Assembly: GCA_963756115.1 (NCBI GenBank)
Contig: CAVWMN010000002.1
Span: 558,001 to 622,000, forward strand
DNA from: JTS-RE37 sp963756115
GTDB taxonomy: Bacteria > Bacteroidota > Bacteroidia > Flavobacteriales > Flavobacteriaceae
Reading direction: 5' to 3'
Length of the DNA: 64,000 nt
Part shown: in pieces, positions 56,882 to 64,000 of the stretch
Position numbering within the stretch: position 1 is the stretch's first letter
Layout of the letters: each line of letters starts with the position of its first letter
Made by a program: the position numbers and the translations under genes
Notes under the pieces: generated by a model
What the model saw: the letters and a program-made list of their open reading frames with translations, nothing else
What the model was told of the DNA's origin: nothing
The model's database searches: none

Positions 56882-56917
56882 AACCGCCCGGCCAATTCCT
56901 TTCCGGGCGGTTTTTTT
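56882..56917 (+). terminator. Terminator of the DUF4136 gene
   Basis: AACCGCCCGG (56882-56891) pairs with CCGGGCGGTT (56903-56912), followed by T to 56917. It is directly followed by a TATCTTTG element (56919-56926) of the next gene. Confidence 0.9.
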
Positions 56918-56918
56918 G

Positions 56919-56926
56919 TATCTTTG
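56919..56926 (+). promoter_or_regulatory. -7 element of the aromatic hydroxylase gene
   Basis: TATCTTTG, 21 bp before the ATG at 56948, right after a terminator T run. It suggests a new transcript that may also include the CE15-type gene 12 bp further on. Confidence 0.55.
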
Positions 56927-56947
56927 GGAGAGATTAAATCTTGAATT

Positions 56948-58702
56948 ATGCCCTATCAGAGCAACCATATCCTTGATAAACTCCCCCAACACCTCAAACA
57001 ATACATCAAACCCCAGAATTACGAAGAATATACAGCCATAGATCAGGCCGTCTGGCGGTATGTAATGCGAAAGAATGTGGATTATCTTAGCAGGGTGGCG
57101 CACAGTTCCTACCTGGATGGGCTGGAAAAGACAGGGATCTCCATTGACCATATCCCCAACATGTACGGCATGAACCGGATCCTCAAGGAAATCGGGTGGG
57201 CCGCAGTGGCCGTGGATGGCTTTATCCCTCCATCGGCCTTTATGGAGTTCCAGGCATACAATGTCCTGGTTATCGCCTCAGACATCCGCCAATTAGATCA
57301 CATCGAATATACCCCGGCACCGGATATCATCCATGAAGGCGCAGGGCATGCCCCCATCATTGCAAACCCCGAATATGCTGAATACCTCAGAAGGTTCGGG
57401 GAAATAGGTTGCAAGGCAATTTCGAATGCCCGTGATTATGAATTGTATGAAGCAGTACGGCACCTTTCCATCATCAAGGAGGCCGCCGGTACCAGTACTG
57501 AAGATATTGAAAAGGCTGAAAAACATATTGAGGAGCTACAGGAGAATATGGGGGAACCCAGTGAGATGGCACTGATCCGGAACCTCCACTGGTGGACTGT
57601 TGAGTACGGCCTTATCGGGGAAGTTGAAGATCCCCGCATTTATGGCGCAGGATTGCTGTCCTCCATCGGGGAGAGTGCCTGGTGCATGACAGACAACGTA
57701 AAAAAGATCCCGTATTCCCTTGATGCGGTGCACACCTCATTTGATATTACCCGGCCACAACCCCAATTGTTTGTAACCCCTGATTTTGCATTCCTGAGCC
57801 AGGTGCTGGAAGAATTCGCCAATACCATGTCGCTGCGAAAAGGAGGCCTCAGCGGGATCCGGAAACTCATCGAATCCAAAGAACTGGGGACCATTGAACT
57901 GAGTACCGGTTTACAGGTTTCGGGAAATTTTGACAGCGTTATCCAATTCGAGGACAAGCCGGTTTATTTCCAAACCAAAGGGCCAACAGCCCTGGCTTAC
58001 CGGGAGAAGGAATTGGTAGGGCACAGTACCCAACACCATGCCGCCGGGTTCGGCTCCCCGGTAGGGAAACTCCGGGGGATCAATCTTGCAATTGAGGATA
58101 TGAGCCCGCGCGACCTGAAGGCTTACGATATTTATGAAGAGAAAAACGTTACGCTCGAATTCGAAGGGAATGTACAGGTAAGCGGGGAGATCATAACCGG
58201 AACCAGGAACCTGCAGGGAGAAATCATATTGATCACCTTTAAGAATTGTACTGTCACCCATAACGACAACGTCCTTTTCCAGCCCGACTCCGGCCTGTAC
58301 CATATGGCCGTAGGGGAAAAAATTGTGTCCGCCTTCAATGGCCCTGCGGACCTCAGCAGTTTCGATCTTATCACCCATAAGATCACCACGAAAACCATCA
58401 AACCCCAAAAATCTGAAACCCGCAGCAAGCTGGAGCAATACTACGACCAGATCCGTAATTTCCGGGAGGGGACCAATACCACCATATCACGGAATAAAGT
58501 ATTCCGGGAAGTACGGGAACGTTTTCCGCACGACTGGTTATTATCCGTTGAACTCTATGAACTGGCCCGGAATAATGAAGACATGGATTTTGCGGAAGAG
58601 ATCGCAACGCACCTTGAAAAGGTAAAACAGGATCACCCGAAAGTCGGGCACCTGATCGATGACGGTTTGTCACTCGTAGATAAAAACCTGGTTAAAAGGT
58701 GA
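56948..58702 (+). CDS. Aromatic amino acid hydroxylase (phenylalanine 4-monooxygenase-like)
   Basis: A pterin-dependent, iron(II) enzyme that hydroxylates an aromatic amino acid, probably phenylalanine to tyrosine. The iron ligands are visible: His129 and His134 in HEGAGH, Glu219 in HWWTVEYGL. The catalytic domain ends near residue 330, while the protein has 584 residues, about 250 more than the usual bacterial enzyme. The extra C-terminal part starts with a beta-rich section (NVTLEFEGNVQVSGEIITG) and ends in helices (LYELARNNEDMDF). This long form is known from Bacteroidota; the extra part is uncharacterised. Confidence 0.9.
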   Translation: MPYQSNHILDKLPQHLKQYIKPQNYEEYTAIDQAVWRYVMRKNVDYLSRVAHSSYLDGLEKTGISIDHIPNMYGMNRILKEIGWAAVAVDGFIPPSAFMEFQAYNVLVIASDIRQLDHIEYTPAPDIIHEGAGHAPIIANPEYAEYLRRFGEIGCKAISNARDYELYEAVRHLSIIKEAAGTSTEDIEKAEKHIEELQENMGEPSEMALIRNLHWWTVEYGLIGEVEDPRIYGAGLLSSIGESAWCMTDNVKKIPYSLDAVHTSFDITRPQPQLFVTPDFAFLSQVLEEFANTMSLRKGGLSGIRKLIESKELGTIELSTGLQVSGNFDSVIQFEDKPVYFQTKGPTALAYREKELVGHSTQHHAAGFGSPVGKLRGINLAIEDMSPRDLKAYDIYEEKNVTLEFEGNVQVSGEIITGTRNLQGEIILITFKNCTVTHNDNVLFQPDSGLYHMAVGEKIVSAFNGPADLSSFDLITHKITTKTIKPQKSETRSKLEQYYDQIRNFREGTNTTISRNKVFREVRERFPHDWLLSVELYELARNNEDMDFAEEIATHLEKVKQDHPKVGHLIDDGLSLVDKNLVKR

Positions 58703-58714
58703 CCTGCTTCATAC

Positions 58715-59983
58715 ATGAAAACAACGCTACTCCTACTTTCGCTATTGGCCCTGAAGCTGGCATTTACCCAGACGCCACCCAATTACAATGAACAACTGGT
58801 GCCTATGACCGAGATCCCTGACCCGCTTGCCACATTTGACGGACAACCCATCCAATCAACTTCAGATTGGGAAACCATCGGAAGGCCGGAGGTGCTCGAT
58901 TTTTTTGAAAAAAATGTCTATGGAACGGCACCCGGTGCCCCGGATAGTCAGACTTTTACCATCCTTGAACAGGCAACTGGGGTCCTGGAAGGGCAGGCCA
59001 CCCGCAAACAGGTGCGGGTAACCATCGGACAGGGAAGCAAAACGCTCTATTTTACAATCCTCCTGTATTTGCCAAAGGATATACCAGCTGCACCCGTCTT
59101 CCTGGGCTATAATTTTTACGGGAACCACACCGTGCATCCAGACCCGGAAATTCTGATACCCACGGCCTGGTCCATGAATGACGATACCATTGGGGTAACG
59201 GACAACCGGCCAGCGGCTGTTTCCAGGGGCAAACGCTCCAACCGCTGGGATATAGACGCCATGCTGGCTGCAGGCTATGGCCTTGCTACCATCTACTATG
59301 GCGAAATAGATCCGGATAAAGATGATTTTACCGATGGGGCCCATGCACTCTTCAATGACACTTCCCAAACACGAGGGGATTCCGACTGGGGGAGTATTGC
59401 AGCCTGGGCCTGGGGGCTCAGCCGGGCGATGGATTACCTGGTAACCGATGATGGGGTGGATGCGTCCCGGGTCATTGTCTTTGGGCATTCCCGACTAGGG
59501 AAAGCGGCCCTTTGGGCGGGGGCCACAGATCCAAGGTTTGCAGCGGTAATTTCGAATGATTCCGGTTGCGGGGGGGCGGCCCTGTCCAAACGCAGGTTTG
59601 GCGAAACCGTGTCGGCTATCAATACAACCTTCCCACATTGGTTCAGCAGGAACTTCCGCCGGTACAATGAAAACGAAGATGCTCTCCCGGCAGACCAGCA
59701 CCAGTTGCTGGCACTTATCGCGCCCAGGCCGCTTTATGTAGCCAGCGCGGTTGAGGATACCTGGGCTGACCCCCGGGGGGAATACCTGGCCGCCCACTAT
59801 GCTTCTCCCGTCTTTGCCCTCTATGGGAAAAAAGGGATGGATTCGCCTGAAATGCCCCCGTTAAATACCCCTTTTTCCGGGACGGTGGCATATCATATCC
59901 GCTCCGGCGGCCACGATGTAACCCCGTACGATTGGGAACAGTTTATCCTGTGGGCCGATAAACAACTCCCATCGGGCAACTAA
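58715..59983 (+). CDS. CE15-type glucuronoyl esterase-like exported hydrolase
   Basis: A 422-residue alpha/beta-hydrolase with a signal peptide to about residue 19 (LAFTQ). The nucleophile motif GHSRLGK (Ser259) is that of carbohydrate esterase family 15; bacterial members cleave ester links between glucuronoxylan and lignin. DRNSR-like loops and the late SGGHDVTPYDW (catalytic His) also fit. An acetylxylan-esterase function is possible. It is 12 bp after the hydroxylase gene, probably the same transcript, though a shared pathway is not evident. Confidence 0.85.
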   Translation: MKTTLLLLSLLALKLAFTQTPPNYNEQLVPMTEIPDPLATFDGQPIQSTSDWETIGRPEVLDFFEKNVYGTAPGAPDSQTFTILEQATGVLEGQATRKQVRVTIGQGSKTLYFTILLYLPKDIPAAPVFLGYNFYGNHTVHPDPEILIPTAWSMNDDTIGVTDNRPAAVSRGKRSNRWDIDAMLAAGYGLATIYYGEIDPDKDDFTDGAHALFNDTSQTRGDSDWGSIAAWAWGLSRAMDYLVTDDGVDASRVIVFGHSRLGKAALWAGATDPRFAAVISNDSGCGGAALSKRRFGETVSAINTTFPHWFSRNFRRYNENEDALPADQHQLLALIAPRPLYVASAVEDTWADPRGEYLAAHYASPVFALYGKKGMDSPEMPPLNTPFSGTVAYHIRSGGHDVTPYDWEQFILWADKQLPSGN

Positions 59984-60004
59984 AGCCAGAACAAGCAACC
60001 CATC

Positions 60005-60637
60005 TTATAATTGTTGGGGGAAGGCAGTATCCTCCAGCGGGATCCCATCCACACTTTCAATTCTCCGGTCTTTGTAAACCAGGATCCATCCCATGGAGTT
60101 GGTAAGGATGTAAAATTTGGACAGTTCACTGATCAGCCGGTTCTGTGCATTGGAAAGGAGCGAAGAGGCCCGTACTTTTTTAAGGAGGGAAGCGGTGACA
60201 CTCTTTTTTATTTTATTGTAATCCTTTTCGTTGAACTGGTTCAGGAAATCGGCCGTAACATCGTAATATTCAAAATCCGGGTTCAGTTTGATCTCGGGTT
60301 CCGGGATACTTTTAATGTGCAGGGTTTTCGATTCTTCATCCACCTCAAAAACCACTTTGCTCAGGTCATAGGCCACAGTAGCTTCCGCATTGACTACCAC
60401 AAGGGCTTTTTTATCCGCCGTTATCAGCGGGCCAAACAACTGCTGGGAATCTTTATAGGTATAAACTTCGGCGAAGTGCCCTTCCGTAACGATCAGCTTG
60501 GAAACATTCTCAATCTGCTCCTGGATCAGCATGCTGTTCTCCTGTAAAATCGACTTTTCCTCCTTTTCGTCACTGCAGGAGCGAAAAACAAGTACCAGTG
60601 CGAGCGTGATTACCACTCCGATCAGAATTCGTTTCAT
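60005..60637 (-). CDS. DUF4230 membrane-anchored protein
   Basis: A 210-residue protein with one N-terminal membrane helix (about residues 4-20; the following RSC is not a good lipobox) and an extracytoplasmic DUF4230 domain (LIVTEGHFAEVYTY, then VVNAEATVAYDLSKVVFEV). Length is typical. The fold looks SPFH/TonB-like alpha-beta by eye. Function unknown. Converges with the CE15 gene and is separated from GSCFA by 64 bp. Confidence 0.88.
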   Translation of the reverse strand: MKRILIGVVITLALVLVFRSCSDEKEEKSILQENSMLIQEQIENVSKLIVTEGHFAEVYTYKDSQQLFGPLITADKKALVVVNAEATVAYDLSKVVFEVDEESKTLHIKSIPEPEIKLNPDFEYYDVTADFLNQFNEKDYNKIKKSVTASLLKKVRASSLLSNAQNRLISELSKFYILTNSMGWILVYKDRRIESVDGIPLEDTAFPQQL

Positions 60638-60701
60638 AGGAAGTTTTTATCAGTTTTGGAAGATCATGAAGGCCTGTATCAGGCTACTGTTCCGTGTAGG
60701 T

Positions 60702-61664
60702 TTATGTATTAAAGTCCATAAAAGGATAGTGTTGCTGAAGATACGCAATTTTCTCCTGAAGCACTTTTTCAAAATCGAGGTGCTGCCGGGATCGGGGGTT
60801 GAACGGGGTGTGTCGCAGCCCTTTCTGAACCGCATCAACGGATTCCATGACCGGCCGGCAGTCATCGGAAATCCACGCAGCCTGGAAGCGTTCCCAGATA
60901 TAATCTATGGCCAGGCTGTTGGGATGTACCAGGTCCCGGTCATAAAAGCGGTAATCGCGCAGTTCATCCATCAGTATTTCGTAGGCCGGGAAATACTGCA
61001 ATTTCCCGGGTGTAGCCTGCCGGGAAAGGAACTGGAGAAGTGCCGTCACCAGGTGCGATTTCCCGCGGAGGTTTTCCGTAAAACCATCCCTGAGGTGGCG
61101 TACCGGGGAAATTGTAAAAATGACCCGGGCATCGGGGTTGAGATCCCGGATGCATGCTACGCTCTTTTCAAGGCTTTTGACAATATCCGTGACCCCCTGC
61201 AATTCCTTTCTGAATTTTTGCTGGGGTACTTTGTGGCAATTTGCCACCAGGGCATTGCTGTCCACGTTCCGGTAGGTCCAGGCAGTACCCAGGGTGCCGA
61301 TTATATGGGAAGCCGAGATAATGGCTGCGCGGGTATTCCGTACCGCTGCGTTGAGCTTTTCCAATACAGCCTCCTGTTCCGGGCCGCTCATGGAAGAGTG
61401 TACCTCAAAGCTATGCCAGCGTTCGTTGTGGAAAAATAGGTCGGATGCCGTAAACAATTCCTGTTTTACCACCCTGTTCAGGAGCGTTTCCAGGGCCATG
61501 GGGCTGAAAAGGATACCGAAGGGGTTCTGCAGGCTGCGGAATTTATAATAGGCCAGTTTGTCCCCTATATTCTCCACAAAACAGGAGCCCAACAGCAGCA
61601 GCTGACTGCTGTAGTCGATCGGATGCTCTGCAGTGGGTATCGAAAGCCGTGTCTGTAGTTTCAT
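60702..61664 (-). CDS. GSCFA-domain protein
   Basis: A 320-residue cytoplasmic protein. The name-giving GSCF stretch is at residues 26-29 in LLLLGSCFVENIGDKL, followed by the conserved NPFGILFSP. Such proteins belong to the SGNH-hydrolase-like group and may act on acyl or acetyl groups; biochemistry is not established. Flavobacterial neighbours of alaS often include it (inference from memory). Confidence 0.88.
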   Translation of the reverse strand: MKLQTRLSIPTAEHPIDYSSQLLLLGSCFVENIGDKLAYYKFRSLQNPFGILFSPMALETLLNRVVKQELFTASDLFFHNERWHSFEVHSSMSGPEQEAVLEKLNAAVRNTRAAIISASHIIGTLGTAWTYRNVDSNALVANCHKVPQQKFRKELQGVTDIVKSLEKSVACIRDLNPDARVIFTISPVRHLRDGFTENLRGKSHLVTALLQFLSRQATPGKLQYFPAYEILMDELRDYRFYDRDLVHPNSLAIDYIWERFQAAWISDDCRPVMESVDAVQKGLRHTPFNPRSRQHLDFEKVLQEKIAYLQQHYPFMDFNT

Positions 61665-61742
61665 GTGCTGCCTGTTGTTCAGAAAATTACCGTATGCTAA
61701 AGCTATACCGGAACCCGGAATGAGTCAGGGTAGGCGACAGTA

Positions 61743-64000
61743 CTAGGAAATATAGTTCCTGGATTCCTCGAGGGCTGCGGGGATCCCTGAGCTGTGTTTA
61801 CCCCCGGCTGTTGCATAAAAGGGCTGGCCGCCGCCGCCGCCCTGGATCAATTTACCCAATTCCCGGACCACAGTCCCGGCATTGAGTTGCCTGCTTTTTA
61901 CAAGTTCTTTCGAAATATAGCAGGATAACAGCGCCTTCCCGTCCTGTTCTGTTGCCAGCACCAGGAACAGGTCGTTCCTGTTTGCCCCCATCTCAAAGGA
62001 GAGGTCTTTAATCCCTGCCGCGTCCAGGTCTACTTTTTTAGCCAGGAACCGGATGCCATTGACTGTTTCCAGTTCCCCTTCCAGGACGCCTTTTAAATTT
62101 CTTGCCTTTTCCCTGGACAACTGCTCGATCTGTTTTTTCAGCGAGGCATTTTCTTCCTGCAGCGCTTCCACCGCCTTGACAGGATCAGGGTTTCCTTTAA
62201 GGACATCGCGGATATGCGCCAGTTGCCGGTCGTTTTCCATATAGTAGTCCTTTACCGCCTCGGAGGTTATGGCCTCTATCCTCCGGATACCGGCTGCGAT
62301 AGCACCTTCGGAGGTGATCTTAAAGTGCCAGATATCTGCCGTATTGGGTACATGGGTGCCGCCGCAAAGTTCCAGCGACTGCCCAAAGCGGACAGTTCGG
62401 ACGGCATCCCCGTATTTCTCCCCGAACAGGGCGATTGCGCCTTCTTCGAGTGCCTGTTTCATCGGCGTATTCCTGTTTTCCTGTATCGGTAATTGCTCAT
62501 CGATCCGGGCATTCACAAAATCCTCCACCCCCTGCAGTTCTGCTTCAGAGAGCTTTGCAAAGTGAGAAAAATCGAATCGCAGGTATCCCGAATGAACGGC
62601 CGATCCTTTTTGCTCCACATGCTTCCCCAGGATTTTGCGCAGGGCCTGGTGCAACAGGTGGGTGGCCGTATGGTTGCGGGCGGTCAGTTTGCGTTGTTGC
62701 TCATCCACCACTGCCTTCAGGCGACCCTCCGGATGGTGGGGGAGGCTTTTGGCAAAATGGACGATTTCATTGTTTTCTTTTTTGGTGTCGATGATGTATA
62801 CCACATCCCCATCAGGGGACTCAATATAGCCCTTGTCCCCTACCTGCCCGCCGCCTTCCGCATAGAAGGGGGTGCGGTTGAACACCAGTTGAAACAGTTC
62901 CCCCTCCTTTTTGGAGGTAACCTTCCGGTATTTCACCAGGTTAACATCGGCTTGCAGCGTGTCATAGCCCACAAATTCCGGGGTGGAATCTTCCTGTAAA
63001 ACCGTCCAGTCCCCGCGGGATATCCCGGAGGCACTACGGGAACGTTCCTTCTGGGCCGTCATGGCCTTTTGGAAGCCGGCCTCATCCAGTTGATAACCCT
63101 TCTCACTGAGGATCAGAGCGGTGAGGTCTATAGGGAACCCAAAGGTGTCATACAATTCAAAGGCTTTCTGGCCATCCACCCGGTCACCGGTTGTGGTTGC
63201 GATCACATTATCGAGCAGGACCAACCCCTGGTCCAGCGTTTTGAGAAAGGAATGTTCTTCCTCCCGCACTACATTTTCCATCAACCGGTGTTGTTCCTTT
63301 AGTTCCGGAAAGGCATCGCCCATGGTTTCGGTGAGTATGGAAATCAGGTGGAACATAAAGGGCTCCTTCATGTTCAGGAATGTAAAGCCATACCGAACGG
63401 CCCGCCTTAAGATTCGGCGGATCACGTAGCCTGCCCCGGTATTTCCGGGCAACTGCCCATCCGCGATGGAAAAAGCAACGGCCCGGATATGGTCCGCAAT
63501 AACGCGGATGGCGATATCGGTATCCTCGTGCTTCCCGTAGGTGGCATGGGTAATGGTTTCAATTTCGCGGATAAGGGGCTTAAAAATATCGCTGTCGTAA
63601 CTGGAAGTCACGCCCTGAAGTACCATTGAGAGGCGTTCAAACCCCATCCCTGTATCCACATGTTTTGCCGGCAGTGGTTCGAGTTCCCCGTTGGCTTTCC
63701 GGTTGTATTGAATAAATACGAGGTTCCATATCTCCACCACCAGGGGGTGGTCCCGGTTAACCAGGGATGCCCCGGCTGTTTTGGCCTTTTCCGCGGTGGA
63801 CCGGATGTCTACATGGATCTCCGAACAGGGGCCGCAGGGACCCTGGTCACCCATCTCCCAGAAATTGTCTTTTTTATCCCCCAGGATGATCTTTTCCTTG
63901 GGGACGATGGCATGCCAAAGATCATAGGCTTCCTGGTCCATGGACAGCTGGTCTGAATCTTCGCTGCCTTTGAATACCGAGACATAGAGGTCTCCTTTAT
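61743..64000 (-). CDS. alaS: Alanyl-tRNA synthetase (5' end outside the window)
   Basis: Charges tRNA-Ala and removes mischarged Ser/Gly. The reading frame continues past the right edge: at least 752 residues are present of about 870, and the first residues in view (GDLYVSVFKGSED) belong inside the catalytic domain. Later parts are complete: the editing domain with HTATHLLHQALRKILG and CGGTHV (zinc ligands), and the C-terminal domain with GGGGGQPFYATAGG. A start at 63941 (MDQEAYDLW) is an internal Met, not the start of the protein. Confidence 0.97.
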   Translation of the reverse strand, partial: KGDLYVSVFKGSEDSDQLSMDQEAYDLWHAIVPKEKIILGDKKDNFWEMGDQGPCGPCSEIHVDIRSTAEKAKTAGASLVNRDHPLVVEIWNLVFIQYNRKANGELEPLPAKHVDTGMGFERLSMVLQGVTSSYDSDIFKPLIREIETITHATYGKHEDTDIAIRVIADHIRAVAFSIADGQLPGNTGAGYVIRRILRRAVRYGFTFLNMKEPFMFHLISILTETMGDAFPELKEQHRLMENVVREEEHSFLKTLDQGLVLLDNVIATTTGDRVDGQKAFELYDTFGFPIDLTALILSEKGYQLDEAGFQKAMTAQKERSRSASGISRGDWTVLQEDSTPEFVGYDTLQADVNLVKYRKVTSKKEGELFQLVFNRTPFYAEGGGQVGDKGYIESPDGDVVYIIDTKKENNEIVHFAKSLPHHPEGRLKAVVDEQQRKLTARNHTATHLLHQALRKILGKHVEQKGSAVHSGYLRFDFSHFAKLSEAELQGVEDFVNARIDEQLPIQENRNTPMKQALEEGAIALFGEKYGDAVRTVRFGQSLELCGGTHVPNTADIWHFKITSEGAIAAGIRRIEAITSEAVKDYYMENDRQLAHIRDVLKGNPDPVKAVEALQEENASLKKQIEQLSREKARNLKGVLEGELETVNGIRFLAKKVDLDAAGIKDLSFEMGANRNDLFLVLATEQDGKALLSCYISKELVKSRQLNAGTVVRELGKLIQGGGGGQPFYATAGGKHSSGIPAALEESRNYIS

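Noticed and set aside
60498..61439. Plus-strand frame of 313 codons
   Set aside because: Shadow of the DUF4230 and GSCFA genes on the opposite strand; the protein has no domain and the real genes have clear family motifs.
63939..63941. ATG as start of alanyl-tRNA synthetase
   Set aside because: The frame continues to the window edge with conserved AlaRS residues (DLYVSVFKGSED), so this is an internal Met.

Overview
The window is chromosomal DNA of a member of the Bacteroidota, most likely a marine flavobacterium (family Flavobacteriaceae). The signs are the sigma factor signature TAnnTTTG just upstream of many genes (often TATATTTG), with TTG about 20 bp further up in the best cases; ExbB/ExbD/TonB; a Porin_10-type outer-membrane barrel; a hybrid two-component regulator that ends in an AraC domain; GSCFA, DUF4230, DUF4136 and DUF5522 proteins; an NhaD sodium/proton antiporter; and many lipoproteins with short SC/AC lipoboxes. 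Most of the sequence is ordinary housekeeping chromosome. No phage, insertion sequence or CRISPR array is visible.

Layout. 0-6.1 kb, minus strand: glutamate-type dehydrogenase, nhaD, exbB, exbD, tonB-like gene, folC, then tRNA-Val; gaps are so short that one transcript from a promoter near 6.28 kb is plausible. 6.4-14.0 kb, plus strand: acyl-CoA dehydrogenase, then gltB-gltD. A block of GC-rich hairpins follows. 14.1-19.9 kb, minus strand: a complete rRNA operon 16S - tRNA-Ile - tRNA-Ala - 23S - 5S with a clear promoter and a terminator. 20.1-29.0 kb: a porin, rnhB, a large lipoprotein gene split by a +1 frameshift, an OmpA-domain protein and two secreted proteins of unknown role.

29.1-37.2 kb is the most unusual stretch. 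It is visibly richer in A+T than its flanks. It holds a TPR-containing hybrid histidine kinase/response regulator/AraC protein, a pair of TGTTACA sites exactly 21 bp apart just after it, a 51-residue protein resembling a type IX secretion tail, and a tightly packed row of four exported proteins (helical protein, lipoprotein, membrane protein with 43-residue tandem repeats, OmpA-domain lipoprotein). I read this as one regulated cell-envelope module of unknown function.

37.3-49.8 kb: lipB, a lipoprotein, a YqaE-like peptide, lysS, then a three-gene set more typical of Planctomycetes (PSCyt1-DUF1549-DUF1553, a Tat-exported DUF1501 protein, and a membrane/cytochrome/leucine-rich-repeat protein), a PKD-domain lipoprotein and a DASS-type anion symporter. 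49.9-52.5 kb: two related secreted acidic repeat proteins and two small proteins. 52.5-55.9 kb, minus strand: hemL, a glucosaminidase with LysM, a PLP deaminase-family enzyme and a mini membrane protein with HExxH. 56.0-60.0 kb, plus strand: DUF5522 and DUF4136 proteins, an aromatic amino acid hydroxylase and a CE15-type esterase. 60.0-64.0 kb, minus strand: DUF4230, GSCFA and alaS, the last cut by the window edge.
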